A DNA stretch of 64,000 nucleotides from Atlantibacter subterraneus (GTDB lineage: Bacteria; Pseudomonadota; Gammaproteobacteria; Enterobacterales; Enterobacteriaceae), in contig NZ_VLPS01000009.1 of assembly GCF_007570865.1 (NCBI RefSeq), positions 124,001 to 188,000 on the forward strand. Reading direction: 5' to 3'. Position 1 is the first letter of the stretch. Every line of letters starts with the position of its first letter. The notes under the pieces were generated by a model that ran no database searches, had not been told where the DNA came from, and saw only the letters and a list, made by a program, of their open reading frames with translations. The position numbers and the translations under genes are program-made. This document shows, in pieces, positions 18,898-29,375 of this stretch.

Positions 18898-19308
18898 TTA
18901 CACCACCGAGGTGGTCAGGCGGGAAGTACAGCAGAGTTTGTTTTGTTCATCGAAAATATCGATTTGCCACACCTGGTGTCGACGGCCAACGTGCACCGCG
19001 CGGCACACGCCACGCACGATGCCCGCCCGGGCGGAGCGCAGGTGGTTGGCGTTGACTTCCAGCCCCACCACCCGCTGTTCCCCCTCGGTGCACAGATAGC
19101 CCGCCACCGAGCCAAGGGTTTCCGCCAGCACCACCGACGCACCGCCGTGCAGCAGCCCAAACGGCTGGCGGGTGCGGCTGTCCACCGGCATGGTGGCTTC
19201 CAGCGAATCGTCGCCGATATGGCTGAAGGTAATATCCAACAGCCCCACCATATTGTCGTGCCCCATCGCGTTGAGGGCTTCCAGCGTCGCGCTGCGTTTC
19301 CAGATCAT
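18898..19308 (-). CDS. menI: 1,4-dihydroxy-2-naphthoyl-CoA thioesterase MenI (YdiI)
   Basis: 136-residue hotdog-fold acyl-CoA thioesterase that releases 1,4-dihydroxy-2-naphthoate in menaquinone synthesis. The family motif QPFGLLHGGASVVLAETLGS lies at about residues 48-67, with the catalytic Glu at about 63. The ATG at 19308 (MIWKRSATLEALNAMG) overlaps the ydiJ stop as ATGA; the frame extends 44 codons upstream inside ydiJ but that is out-of-frame overlap. It is translationally coupled to ydiJ. Confidence 0.95.
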   Translation of the reverse strand: MIWKRSATLEALNAMGHDNMVGLLDITFSHIGDDSLEATMPVDSRTRQPFGLLHGGASVVLAETLGSVAGYLCTEGEQRVVGLEVNANHLRSARAGIVRGVCRAVHVGRRHQVWQIDIFDEQNKLCCTSRLTTSVV

Positions 19309-22300
19309 CCCAGTATCTCCAGCATTGCCTGTAAGGGGTGACGCACGCCGTTGCCTTCGATGCGCTTCACCTGGCTGCGGCAGGAGTAGCCGGTCGCCAG
19401 GCAGCGGTTGCGCGGCAGGCGCTGCATCGCCTGATGCCACGACAGCTCGTAAATTCCCAGCGAGTTGGCGTGATTGTTAATTTCGTGGCCGTAGGTGCCC
19501 GCCATGCCACAACAGCCGACGCTGACATTTTCCAGCTTCGCACCAAGATGGGCGAACAGCGCCGCCCACTGCCCCGTCGCGCCGGGCAGCGCGGTCACTT
19601 CGGTACAGTGGCCAAACAGATACCAGGATTCGCCCACCACCGGTGCCGCCACTTTATTTTCAAATACCCGCAGCAGCCATTCGTGAACCAGCAGCACGTT
19701 GAAATCACCGCGCGCCTCACCGATAGCCTGGCGGTACTCGTCGCGATAGCACAGCACCAGCGCCGGATCGACGCCCACCATCGGCATCCCGAGTTGGGCC
19801 ACACGGTTAAGAAATTCAGAGGTTTTGCGCGCGGTACGGGCAAAGCGATCGAGGAAGCCTTTAATATGCTGCGCTTTACCGTTTGGCGAGAACGGCAGTA
19901 CCACCGGATTAAAGCCCAGCTTCTCGATCAGCCGGACAAAATCCGCCACCACTTGCGCGTCGTAATAGCTGGTGAACGGGTCCTGCACCACCAGTACGGT
20001 GCGGTCGCGCTCGGCAAAGCTCAGCCCTTCAAGATCTTCCAGCGTCATATTGGCGCTGCGGTGGCCCACCAGCTGCTGTTGCAGCGTCGGGGTGGACAGC
20101 AGCGGTAAATCCACCATGCCGATATGCTTCGCCGACAGATCTTTCACCCACGGCTGACTCATAAAGAAGTTGAATACTTTTGGCGCGCGGGCCATCAGCG
20201 GCGCGTAGCTCTCGACGGTCGCCACAAAGTGATCGCGTACCGGGCGCAGATAGCGGGTGTGATACAGCTGTAAGAAGCGCGAGCGGAACTCCGGCACGTC
20301 GATTTTAATCGGGCACTGGGTCGAGCAGGCTTTGCAGGCCAGGCAACCGGACATCGCCTCTTTGACCTCGTGGGAAAAGTCATACTCGCCTCTTTGCGCA
20401 TGCCATGTGTTGCGGGTGCGCTCAATCAGGGTGCGCAGGCTGGCGCGTTTCTCCGGCAGGCTTTTTTCCAGCTTGATCGGGTCGACGCCGCGATCTTCCA
20501 GCAACCGCAGCCATTCACGCACCAGCGTGGCGCGCCCTTTCGGGGAGTGAATGCGATTGCTGGTGATTTTCATCGACGGGCACATCGGGCTCTTCACGTC
20601 GAAGTTAAAGCACAGGCCGTTGCCGTTGCACTCCATCGCCCCGCGCCAGGCGCTGCGAACCGCGATAGGGATTTGCCGGTCGAAAGTGCCGCGCTTGACG
20701 TCATCGACCTTTTTCATCGGCGCGTCAATACCCGCTGGCGGGCAGATTTTGCCCGGGTTTAAGCGATTATTCGGGTCGAACACCGCTTTAATCACCCGCA
20801 GTTCGTGGTACAGCTCATCGCCGAAAAACGCCGGGCTGTACTCGGCGCGAAAGCCTTTACCGTGTTCGCCCCACAGCAGGCCGCCGTATTTCGCGGTCAG
20901 TGCCACCACTTCGTCGGAGATGCGCTTCATCAGCACTTCCTGATGCGGGTCGCACATGTCCAGCGCCGGGCGCACGTGCAGTACGCCCGCATCCACGTGG
21001 CCGAACATGCCGTAGCTCAGGCCGTGGCCGTCCAGCAGCGCGCGAAATTCAACGATATAATCCGCCAGATTTTCCGGCGGCACGCAGGTGTCTTCGGCAA
21101 ACGGGATCGGCTTTGCCAACCCCTTAGCGTTGCCCAGCAGCCCGACCGCTTTTTTACGCATCGCGTAGATGCGCTCGACGCCCGCTAAATCGGCGCACAC
21201 CTGCCAGCCGATCACCCCGCCTTCACCGCGCGCCATCAACTCATCCAGACGGGCGCACAGCGCCATCACCTGGCTGTCAATCAGCGCTTCATCGTCCCCG
21301 GCGAATTCAACGATATTCAGCCCAAGCAGATCTTTATCCGGCACATCGGTAATCAACTCTTTTACCGAATGCCAGACGATATCTTCCCGCGCCAGGTTAA
21401 GCACTTTGGAATCGACGGTTTCAACCGACAGCGCCTGGGCCTGCACCATAAACGGCGCGTTGCGCAGCGCGGAGTCGAACGAATCATACTTCACGTTTAC
21501 CAGCTGGCGCACTTTGGGCAGCGGCGTGATATCCAGCCGCGCTTCGGTGATAAACGCCAGAGTGCCTTCCGAACCGGTAAGAATGCGTGTCAGGTTAAAG
21601 CGGCTCATATCGTCGCTGTAGACGTTTTTCAGGTCATAGCCGGTCAGGAAGCGGTTGAGTTTTGGGAATTTCGCCAGGATCAGCGGACGCTGTTCGCGGC
21701 AGCGCTCCACCACGGTTTTATAGATGCGGCCAATCGGTCCCGGCTCGCGGCCCATCTCTTCCGCCAGCGTGGCAGACATCTCATGGGTATCAAGAATATC
21801 GCCGCCCAGCAGCACCGCGCGCACGCCTAAGACGTGATCGGAGGTTTTCCCGTACACCAGCGAGCCCTGCCCGGAGGCGTCGGTGTTGATCATGCCGCCA
21901 AGAGTGGCGCGGTTACTGGTAGAAAGTTCCGGCGCGAAGAAATAGCCGTAGGGTTTGAGGTACTGATTAAGCTGGTCTTTGATCACGCCCGCTTCAACCC
22001 GCACCCAGCCCTCTTCCGGGTTAATCTCCATGATGCGGTTCATATAGCGCGACATATCAACAATGATGCCGCTGTTCAGCGCCTGGCCGTTGGTGCCGGT
22101 GCCGCCGCCGCGCGGGGTAAACACCAGCGAGGCAAAGCGCGCTTCATCCGCCAGCCGGGCGATCAGCGCCACGTCAGCCGTGGAGCGCGGGAACAGCACC
22201 GCATCGGGTAAAAGCTGATAAATACTGTTGTCGGTCGCCATGGTAAGGCGATCGGCATAGCTGGTGGCGGTATCGCCGGTAAACCCGTGTTGCTCCAGTG

Positions 22301-22361
22301 CCTGCAAAAAGTTGACGACCAGCTGAACTAACCCTGGCGCCTGAGAAATTTGTGGGATCAT
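19305..22361 (-). CDS. ydiJ: YdiJ FAD/Fe-S oxidoreductase (D-2-hydroxyglutarate dehydrogenase type)
   Basis: 1018 residues, the same length as E. coli YdiJ, and a natural fusion. The N-terminal half is an FAD-binding PCMH oxidase (PRGGGTGTNGQALNSGIIVD and the GLSYGMFGHVDAGVLHVRP segment). Then comes a ferredoxin-like cluster CLACKACSTQCP near residue 675, and a C-terminal CCG domain (VSVGCCGMAGTYGHE near 948). E. coli YdiJ has been reported to oxidise D-2-hydroxyglutarate; that role is from the literature. The ATG at 22361 matches E. coli; 6 further upstream codons are unlikely. It is divergent from ydiK and coupled to menI. Confidence 0.93.
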   Translation of the reverse strand: MIPQISQAPGLVQLVVNFLQALEQHGFTGDTATSYADRLTMATDNSIYQLLPDAVLFPRSTADVALIARLADEARFASLVFTPRGGGTGTNGQALNSGIIVDMSRYMNRIMEINPEEGWVRVEAGVIKDQLNQYLKPYGYFFAPELSTSNRATLGGMINTDASGQGSLVYGKTSDHVLGVRAVLLGGDILDTHEMSATLAEEMGREPGPIGRIYKTVVERCREQRPLILAKFPKLNRFLTGYDLKNVYSDDMSRFNLTRILTGSEGTLAFITEARLDITPLPKVRQLVNVKYDSFDSALRNAPFMVQAQALSVETVDSKVLNLAREDIVWHSVKELITDVPDKDLLGLNIVEFAGDDEALIDSQVMALCARLDELMARGEGGVIGWQVCADLAGVERIYAMRKKAVGLLGNAKGLAKPIPFAEDTCVPPENLADYIVEFRALLDGHGLSYGMFGHVDAGVLHVRPALDMCDPHQEVLMKRISDEVVALTAKYGGLLWGEHGKGFRAEYSPAFFGDELYHELRVIKAVFDPNNRLNPGKICPPAGIDAPMKKVDDVKRGTFDRQIPIAVRSAWRGAMECNGNGLCFNFDVKSPMCPSMKITSNRIHSPKGRATLVREWLRLLEDRGVDPIKLEKSLPEKRASLRTLIERTRNTWHAQRGEYDFSHEVKEAMSGCLACKACSTQCPIKIDVPEFRSRFLQLYHTRYLRPVRDHFVATVESYAPLMARAPKVFNFFMSQPWVKDLSAKHIGMVDLPLLSTPTLQQQLVGHRSANMTLEDLEGLSFAERDRTVLVVQDPFTSYYDAQVVADFVRLIEKLGFNPVVLPFSPNGKAQHIKGFLDRFARTARKTSEFLNRVAQLGMPMVGVDPALVLCYRDEYRQAIGEARGDFNVLLVHEWLLRVFENKVAAPVVGESWYLFGHCTEVTALPGATGQWAALFAHLGAKLENVSVGCCGMAGTYGHEINNHANSLGIYELSWHQAMQRLPRNRCLATGYSCRSQVKRIEGNGVRHPLQAMLEILG

Positions 22362-22434
22362 TAGCCTTAAACCTGCCACATCGAGAAGTTGTGAGTTGCG
22401 AGCCTGCTACAACAAGCCTCGTTGTCATCATTGG

Positions 22435-22450
22435 AAGTTATCGTTTGCGT
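22435..22450. promoter_or_regulatory. Probable PurR box between ydiJ and ydiK
   Basis: AAGTTATCGTTTGCGT matches 11 of 16 positions of ACGCAAACGTTTGCGT, with the whole right half CGTTTGCGT identical. It lies 74 bases upstream of the ydiJ start and 162 bases upstream of the ydiK start, so it could control either. The regulator gene purR is itself in this window. Confidence 0.5.
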
Positions 22451-22611
22451 GACGACACCACGTTTGTATCACACTTTTTCGGACTCGCCCACGAGATTTA
22501 ACGGCGGTTTTAGACTCGTAAAAACGCCTGAAATCACTCATCATTTATCAGCATCAACTCAATGCAACTTTTCGCGCCGTCGGTTTGGCGCATCACCTTG
22601 TGAAGGTCAAT

Positions 22612-23727
22612 ATGATTAATTCTCGTCAACCCATGGACGTGCCGCAAACGCTACTGTCCGTGCTGTTTTTATCGATCATGATTATTGCCTGCCTGTGGAT
22701 TGTGCAGCCGTTTATTCTGGGCTTCGCCTGGGCGGGAACGGTGGTGATCGCCACCTGGCCGGTACTGATCCGCCTGCAGCGGATTTTGTGGGGCCGCCGC
22801 TCGCTGGCGGTGCTGGTGATGACGCTGCTGCTGATCCTGCTGTTCGTGATCCCTATCGCCCTGCTGGTCAACAGCCTGGTGGACAACAGCGGCCCGCTGA
22901 TTGACTGGGTATCCAAAGGCCAGACCGGCATGCCGGATCTGGACTGGCTGAACAGCATCCCACTGATTGGCTCCAAACTTTATTCCGGCTGGCACAACCT
23001 GTTGGAAAGCGGCGGCAGCGCCATCATGGCCAAAGTACGCCCCTATATCGGCAGCACCACCACCTGGTTTATCGGCCAGGCGGCGCACGTCGGGCGGCTG
23101 GTGATGCACTGCGCGCTGATGCTGCTGTTTAGCGCCCTGCTGTACTGGCGCGGCGAGCAGGTCGCTTACGGCATTCGCCACTTCGCGATTCGTCTCGCGG
23201 CCAAACGCGGCGACGCGGCAGTGCTGCTGGCGGGCCAGGCAATCCGCGCGGTAGCGCTGGGCGTGGTGGTCACCGCGCTGGTGCAGGCGGTGCTGGGCGG
23301 CATTGGCCTGGCAATCACCGGCGTTCCGTACGCCGCCGTATTAACGGTGGTCATGGTGCTCAGTTGCCTGGTGCAGTTAGGGCCGCTGCTGGTGTTGATC
23401 CCGTCAATTATCTGGTTGTACTGGACCGGCGACACCACCTGGGGCACGGTGCTGCTGGTGTGGAGCTGCGTGGTGGGGCTGATGGATAACGTCATCCGCC
23501 CGATGCTGATCCGCATGGGCGCTGACCTGCCGATGATTCTGATTCTCTCCGGCGTGATCGGCGGGCTGATCGCTTTTGGTATGATTGGCCTGTTTATCGG
23601 CCCGGTGCTGCTGGCGGTTTCCTGGCGGCTATTCTCAGTCTGGGTTCAGGAAGCACCCGCCCCGCAGCAGTCCACCAGCGAAGCGATTAACTCACTGGAA
23701 CAGCAAAACCTTCCTCTTGATAAATAA
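22612..23727 (+). CDS. ydiK: AI-2E-family membrane permease YdiK
   Basis: 371-residue inner-membrane protein of the UPF0118/AI-2E transporter family, with about seven or eight hydrophobic segments (for example LLSVLFLSIMIIACLWIVQP near the start and DNVIRPMLIRMGADLPMILI towards the end, a hallmark segment of the family). Its substrate is unknown. The ATG at 22612 (MINSRQPMDVPQ) follows GAAGGTCAAT; the frame is open 9 codons upstream, but the E. coli start corresponds to this ATG. A probable PurR box lies upstream. Confidence 0.92.
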   Translation: MINSRQPMDVPQTLLSVLFLSIMIIACLWIVQPFILGFAWAGTVVIATWPVLIRLQRILWGRRSLAVLVMTLLLILLFVIPIALLVNSLVDNSGPLIDWVSKGQTGMPDLDWLNSIPLIGSKLYSGWHNLLESGGSAIMAKVRPYIGSTTTWFIGQAAHVGRLVMHCALMLLFSALLYWRGEQVAYGIRHFAIRLAAKRGDAAVLLAGQAIRAVALGVVVTALVQAVLGGIGLAITGVPYAAVLTVVMVLSCLVQLGPLLVLIPSIIWLYWTGDTTWGTVLLVWSCVVGLMDNVIRPMLIRMGADLPMILILSGVIGGLIAFGMIGLFIGPVLLAVSWRLFSVWVQEAPAPQQSTSEAINSLEQQNLPLDK

Positions 23728-23731
23728 CCCG

Positions 23732-23755
23732 ATCGGGCGAAGCCATTCGCCCGAT
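23732..23755 (+). terminator. Hairpin after ydiK
   Basis: ATCGGGCGAA-GCCA-TTCGCCCGAT is a perfect 10-bp stem just after the ydiK stop, followed by ACTTTAG. The weak T tail makes termination efficiency uncertain. Confidence 0.6.
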
Positions 23756-23912
23756 ACTTTAGCAAATCTAATCATTAGCCGCTGCGTTTTTACCCATCAC
23801 CATCTCGAAGCCTTGTGCCGCTTAACATTCCGTGTCGCAAATCATTTACCTTTAGTTAACGATTGGGACGAATCTGATCGACGCTGGAAGTGGGTCTACC
23901 TACAATCAAATC

Positions 23913-24018
23913 ACGGTTATGAATCAACGCGTTGATTTATAAGCATGGAAATCCCCTGAGTGAAACAACGAATTGCTGTGTGTAGTCTTTGCCCATCTCC
24001 CACGATGGGCTTTTTTTT
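23913..24018 (+). ncRNA. rprA: RprA small regulatory RNA
   Basis: About 106 bases, nearly identical to E. coli RprA as I recall it: a 5' stem-loop with AATCAACGCGTTGATT, the conserved core GCATGGAAATCCCCTGAGTG, and a terminator CCCATC-TCCCAC-GATGGG with 8 T. RprA pairs with the rpoS leader to activate translation, needs Hfq, and is transcribed under the Rcs phosphorelay. A -10 TACAAT lies at 23901-23906, and the upstream GGGACGAATCTG is where an RcsB box is expected. Confidence 0.95.
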
Positions 24019-24096
24019 ACTTAAAATTTGAGTATTCAGGCGCGTAATTGATTAAGGAATTCAACAAATAAGCCAGACGGGAGAACAGCGCGGAAA

Positions 24097-24124
24097 CAAA
24101 AAAAGGCGGCTAAATCAGCCGCCT
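24097..24124 (-). terminator. ppsA intrinsic terminator
   Basis: On the minus strand AGGCGGCT-GATTT-AGCCGCCT is followed by a 7-T run, 18 bases after the ppsA stop. Confidence 0.9.
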
Positions 24125-24141
24125 GAGGGAAGGATTAAAGA

Positions 24142-26520
<2,379 letters not shown>

Positions 26521-26610
26521 CGAAACAATCCTTTTGTGATATTTGATAGGGGTAAATAAATATCTGACGACGCATTAAGCCTGGCATATTTAGCCGGTCG
26601 GGAAAAACGG

Positions 26611-26624
26611 TGAATCGTTCAAGC
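26611..26624 (-). promoter_or_regulatory. Cra (FruR) operator of ppsA
   Basis: TGAATCGTTCAAGC lies 91 bases upstream of the ppsA start and matches the Cra site I recall for E. coli ppsA, where Cra activates. The rest of the 336-base ppsA-ppsR gap is AT-rich, with no ORF longer than 11 codons. Confidence 0.8.
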
Positions 26625-26856
26625 AAATTAAAAAATGTTCATCGCAATGTGCAAACGCTCAAAAATCTAACTTATTGATTAGAAACAGGTCATTAATATA
26701 CCCATGGTTTAAAAGGAAATATCGAAAAATGAAATCCGCTTTTCATAATAAATAAAAACACCATTTCATTTTTAAAAAATGAGAGGATCGCTATGTCTGA
26801 ATAGCAAGATTTAAATTATCCTTTAAGGATATTCCCAATTTCATCAGGACGTTATT

Positions 26857-27690
26857 ATGGACAGCAGTGTCGATCGCCACGTGTTTTATATTTCCGACGG
26901 AACGGCAATTACCGCCGAAGTGCTGGGCCATGCGGTGATGTCGCAGTTCCCGGTGTCCATTAACAGTATCACCCTGCCGTTTGTAGAAAATGAAAGCCGC
27001 GCCAAAGCGGTAAAAGAGCAGATCGACGCGATTTATCAGCAGACCGGCGTGCGTCCGCTGGTGTTTTATTCGATTGTGATGCCGGATATTCGCGCCATCA
27101 TTCTGCAAAGCGAAGGCTTCTGTCAGGACATCGTCCAGGCGCTGGTGGCCCCGCTGCAACAGGAGATGAAACTCGATCCGACGCCCATCGCCCACCGCAC
27201 CCACGGCCTGAATGCCGCCAACCTGAATAAATACGACGCGCGTATCGCCGCCATTGATTACACCCTGGCGCATGATGACGGCATTTCGATGCGCAACCTC
27301 GATCAGGCACAGGTGATTTTGCTGGGCGTATCGCGCTGCGGTAAAACCCCCACCAGTTTGTATCTGGCGATGCAGTTTGGCATCCGCGCCGCCAACTACC
27401 CCTTTATTGCCGACGATATGGATAACCTTAACCTTCCTGCGGCGTTAAAACCGCTCCAGCACAAGCTGTTCGGCCTGACGATTAACCCGGAACGCCTGGC
27501 AGCCATTCGTGAAGAGCGCCGCGAAAACAGCCGCTACGCCTCAATGCGTCAGTGCCGGATGGAAGTGGCGGAAGTAGAAGCCCTGTACCGTAAGCACCAA
27601 ATCCCGTATCTCAACAGTACTAACTATTCGGTGGAAGAGCTGGCGACAAAACTGTTGGATATCATGGGGCTCAATCGCCGCATGTACTAA
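26857..27690 (+). CDS. ppsR: PEP synthase regulatory protein PpsR
   Basis: 277-residue bifunctional enzyme (DUF299) that inactivates PEP synthase by ADP-dependent phosphorylation of a threonine and reactivates it by phosphate-dependent dephosphorylation. It shows the P-loop-like [15 protein letters not shown] (residues about 152-166) and the N-terminal [13 protein letters not shown]. It is divergent from its target ppsA. The last codons, including the stop, overlap the TrpR operator of aroH. Confidence 0.97.
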   Translation: MDSSVDRHVFYISDGTAITAEVLGHAVMSQFPVSINSITLPFVENESRAKAVKEQIDAIYQQTGVRPLVFYSIVMPDIRAIILQSEGFCQDIVQALVAPLQQEMKLDPTPIAHRTHGLNAANLNKYDARIAAIDYTLAHDDGISMRNLDQAQVILLGVSRCGKTPTSLYLAMQFGIRAANYPFIADDMDNLNLPAALKPLQHKLFGLTINPERLAAIREERRENSRYASMRQCRMEVAEVEALYRKHQIPYLNSTNYSVEELATKLLDIMGLNRRMY

Positions 27691-27701
27691 TTTACTAGTA
27701 C
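27684..27701. promoter_or_regulatory. TrpR operator of aroH
   Basis: GTACTAATTTACTAGTAC matches 16 of 18 positions of the Trp operator consensus GTACTAGTTAACTAGTAC. It lies 144-161 bases upstream of aroH and includes the ppsR stop codon (27688-27690). Tryptophan-bound TrpR represses aroH in E. coli from this position. Confidence 0.9.
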
Positions 27702-27844
27702 AAAAGCGCATTTTTCTGTGTTAGGGTGTCGCGCATTGTGGCCCATCGCAGCCGCTTATCTTGAAATCAATCAGGATTGGTTTATTGTGATGCCCATCAC
27801 TTCCCGGTACTGAAGCCGTTGAAGCACAAAATTTTGAGACACCC

Positions 27845-28891
27845 ATGAATAAAACTGACGAACTCCGCACGGCGCGGATCGATTCGCTGGTGACGCCAGC
27901 CGAACTCGCCCAGCGCTACCCCGTTTCTGCCAGCGTCGCTGAACACGTCATCGCCTCACGCCGTCGCATCGAGAAAATTTTAAACGGCGACGATAAGCGC
28001 CTGCTGGTGATTATTGGCCCCTGCTCAATCCACGATGTCGACGCCGCCATGGATTACGCGGCGCGTTTACAGACTTTGCGCGAGAAATACCAGTCGCGGC
28101 TGGAAATCGTAATGCGCACCTATTTCGAGAAACCGCGCACCGTGGTGGGCTGGAAAGGCCTGATTTCTGACCCCGATCTCAACGGCAGCTACCGCGTCAA
28201 TCACGGTATTGAGCAGGCGCGGCGTCTGCTGCTGCGCGTTAACGAGCTGGGCGTGCCCACCGCTACCGAGTTTCTCGATATGGTGATCGGCCAGTTTATT
28301 GCCGACGTGATCAGCTGGGGGGCGATTGGCGCGCGTACCACCGAAAGCCAGATCCACCGCGAAATGGCCTCGGCGCTCTCCTGCCCGGTCGGCTTTAAAA
28401 ACGGCACCGACGGCAACACCCGCATTGCGGTGGACGCCATCCGCGCCGCCCGCGCCAGCCATATGTTCCTGTCGCCAGATAAGCACGGCCAGATGACCAT
28501 CTACCAGACCAGCGGCAACCCTTACGGGCATATCATCATGCGCGGCGGGAAGCAGCCTAACTATCACGCCGGGGATCTCAACGCCGCCTGCGACGCGCTG
28601 CGCCAGTTCGATCTCCCGGAGCATCTGGTGGTGGATTTCAGCCACGGCAACTGCCAGAAGCAGCACCGCCGCCAGCTGGATGTGTGTGAAGAAATTTGCG
28701 CGCAAATCCGCAGCGGCTCCCGCGCCATTGCTGGGGTGATGGTGGAAAGCTTTATCGAAGAAGGCAACCAGCCCATCACGACCGGCAAGCCGCTGGTGTA
28801 TGGTCAGTCGATTACCGACCCGTGCCTCGGCTGGGACGACAGTGAAACGCTGCTCGCAATGCTTAACGACGCGGTAGCAAGCCGCTTCTGA
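27845..28891 (+). CDS. aroH: Trp-sensitive DAHP synthase
   Basis: 348-residue 3-deoxy-D-arabino-heptulosonate-7-phosphate synthase, the first step of aromatic amino acid synthesis (PEP plus erythrose-4-phosphate). Class I motifs are visible: LLVIIGPCSIHD near residue 60, KPRTVVGWKGLISDPDLNGS, GARTTESQIHREMASALSCP and VDFSHGNCQKQ. The Trp-regulated isoform is inferred from the upstream TrpR operator and from position after ppsR, as in E. coli. It is followed by a terminator. Confidence 0.97.
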   Translation: MNKTDELRTARIDSLVTPAELAQRYPVSASVAEHVIASRRRIEKILNGDDKRLLVIIGPCSIHDVDAAMDYAARLQTLREKYQSRLEIVMRTYFEKPRTVVGWKGLISDPDLNGSYRVNHGIEQARRLLLRVNELGVPTATEFLDMVIGQFIADVISWGAIGARTTESQIHREMASALSCPVGFKNGTDGNTRIAVDAIRAARASHMFLSPDKHGQMTIYQTSGNPYGHIIMRGGKQPNYHAGDLNAACDALRQFDLPEHLVVDFSHGNCQKQHRRQLDVCEEICAQIRSGSRAIAGVMVESFIEEGNQPITTGKPLVYGQSITDPCLGWDDSETLLAMLNDAVASRF

Positions 28892-28901
28892 ATTCCTGCA
28901 C

Positions 28902-28927
28902 TGCCCTCGTCCGAGGGCATTTTTTTG
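28902..28927 (+). terminator. aroH intrinsic terminator
   Basis: TGCCCTCG-TC-CGAGGGCA stem followed by 7 T. Confidence 0.92.
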
Positions 28928-29072
28928 TCTTTCGCTTGCCGCTGCAAAATATATCCACCGCCTAACCGGATGATCCGTATAAATTTTGCGGGATTAACGC
29001 GCGTTTTCGGTAAAAATTGATTTCTTCACAATTTTCTCACAAATAACGCTTGCCGCTCCGATGCTGATTATT

Positions 29073-29091
29073 GATAATGATTCTTATTGTT
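29073..29091. promoter_or_regulatory. Fur box of the hemP-hmu operon
   Basis: GATAATGATTCTTATTGTT matches the classic Fur 19-mer (GATAATGATAATCATTATC) over its left half and much of the right. It lies 26 bases upstream of the hemP start, placing the whole haem locus under iron repression. Confidence 0.8.
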
Positions 29092-29116
29092 ACCTTTATT
29101 GTCATTTTTAAATAAT

Positions 29117-29305
29117 ATGATGCAGATTGAGAAAGCCCCCGGCTCCGGCACTACGCCGAAAAACGCCGCAGACAACGCGACCGCGCCACGCCAGATCGAC
29201 AGCAAAACCCTGCTCGGCCCGGACGGGCGCATCACTATCGTGCATGACGGCCAACACTATCTGCTACGACAAACTCAGGCCGGAAAACTCATTCTGACCA
29301 AATAA
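29117..29305 (+). CDS. hemP: Haemin uptake protein HemP (YdiE)
   Basis: 62-residue small protein of the HemP family; the C-terminal half is the family core ([20 protein letters not shown] then [11 protein letters not shown]). In other genera HemP is a small regulatory or accessory protein needed for haem receptor expression. Two adjacent ATGs (29117, 29120) are possible; a longer TTG-initiated frame from 29087 would start inside the Fur box and is rejected. E. coli K-12 has this gene (ydiE) as an orphan; here it heads a complete hmu operon. Confidence 0.88.
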   Translation: MMQIEKAPGSGTTPKNAADNATAPRQIDSKTLLGPDGRITIVHDGQHYLLRQTQAGKLILTK

Positions 29306-29375
29306 CACCCCACGCCCGCCACCCAGGTTATCCCAGGCAGCCAGCGCTTTCATTTTTTCTCTATGGAGAGTTGCT

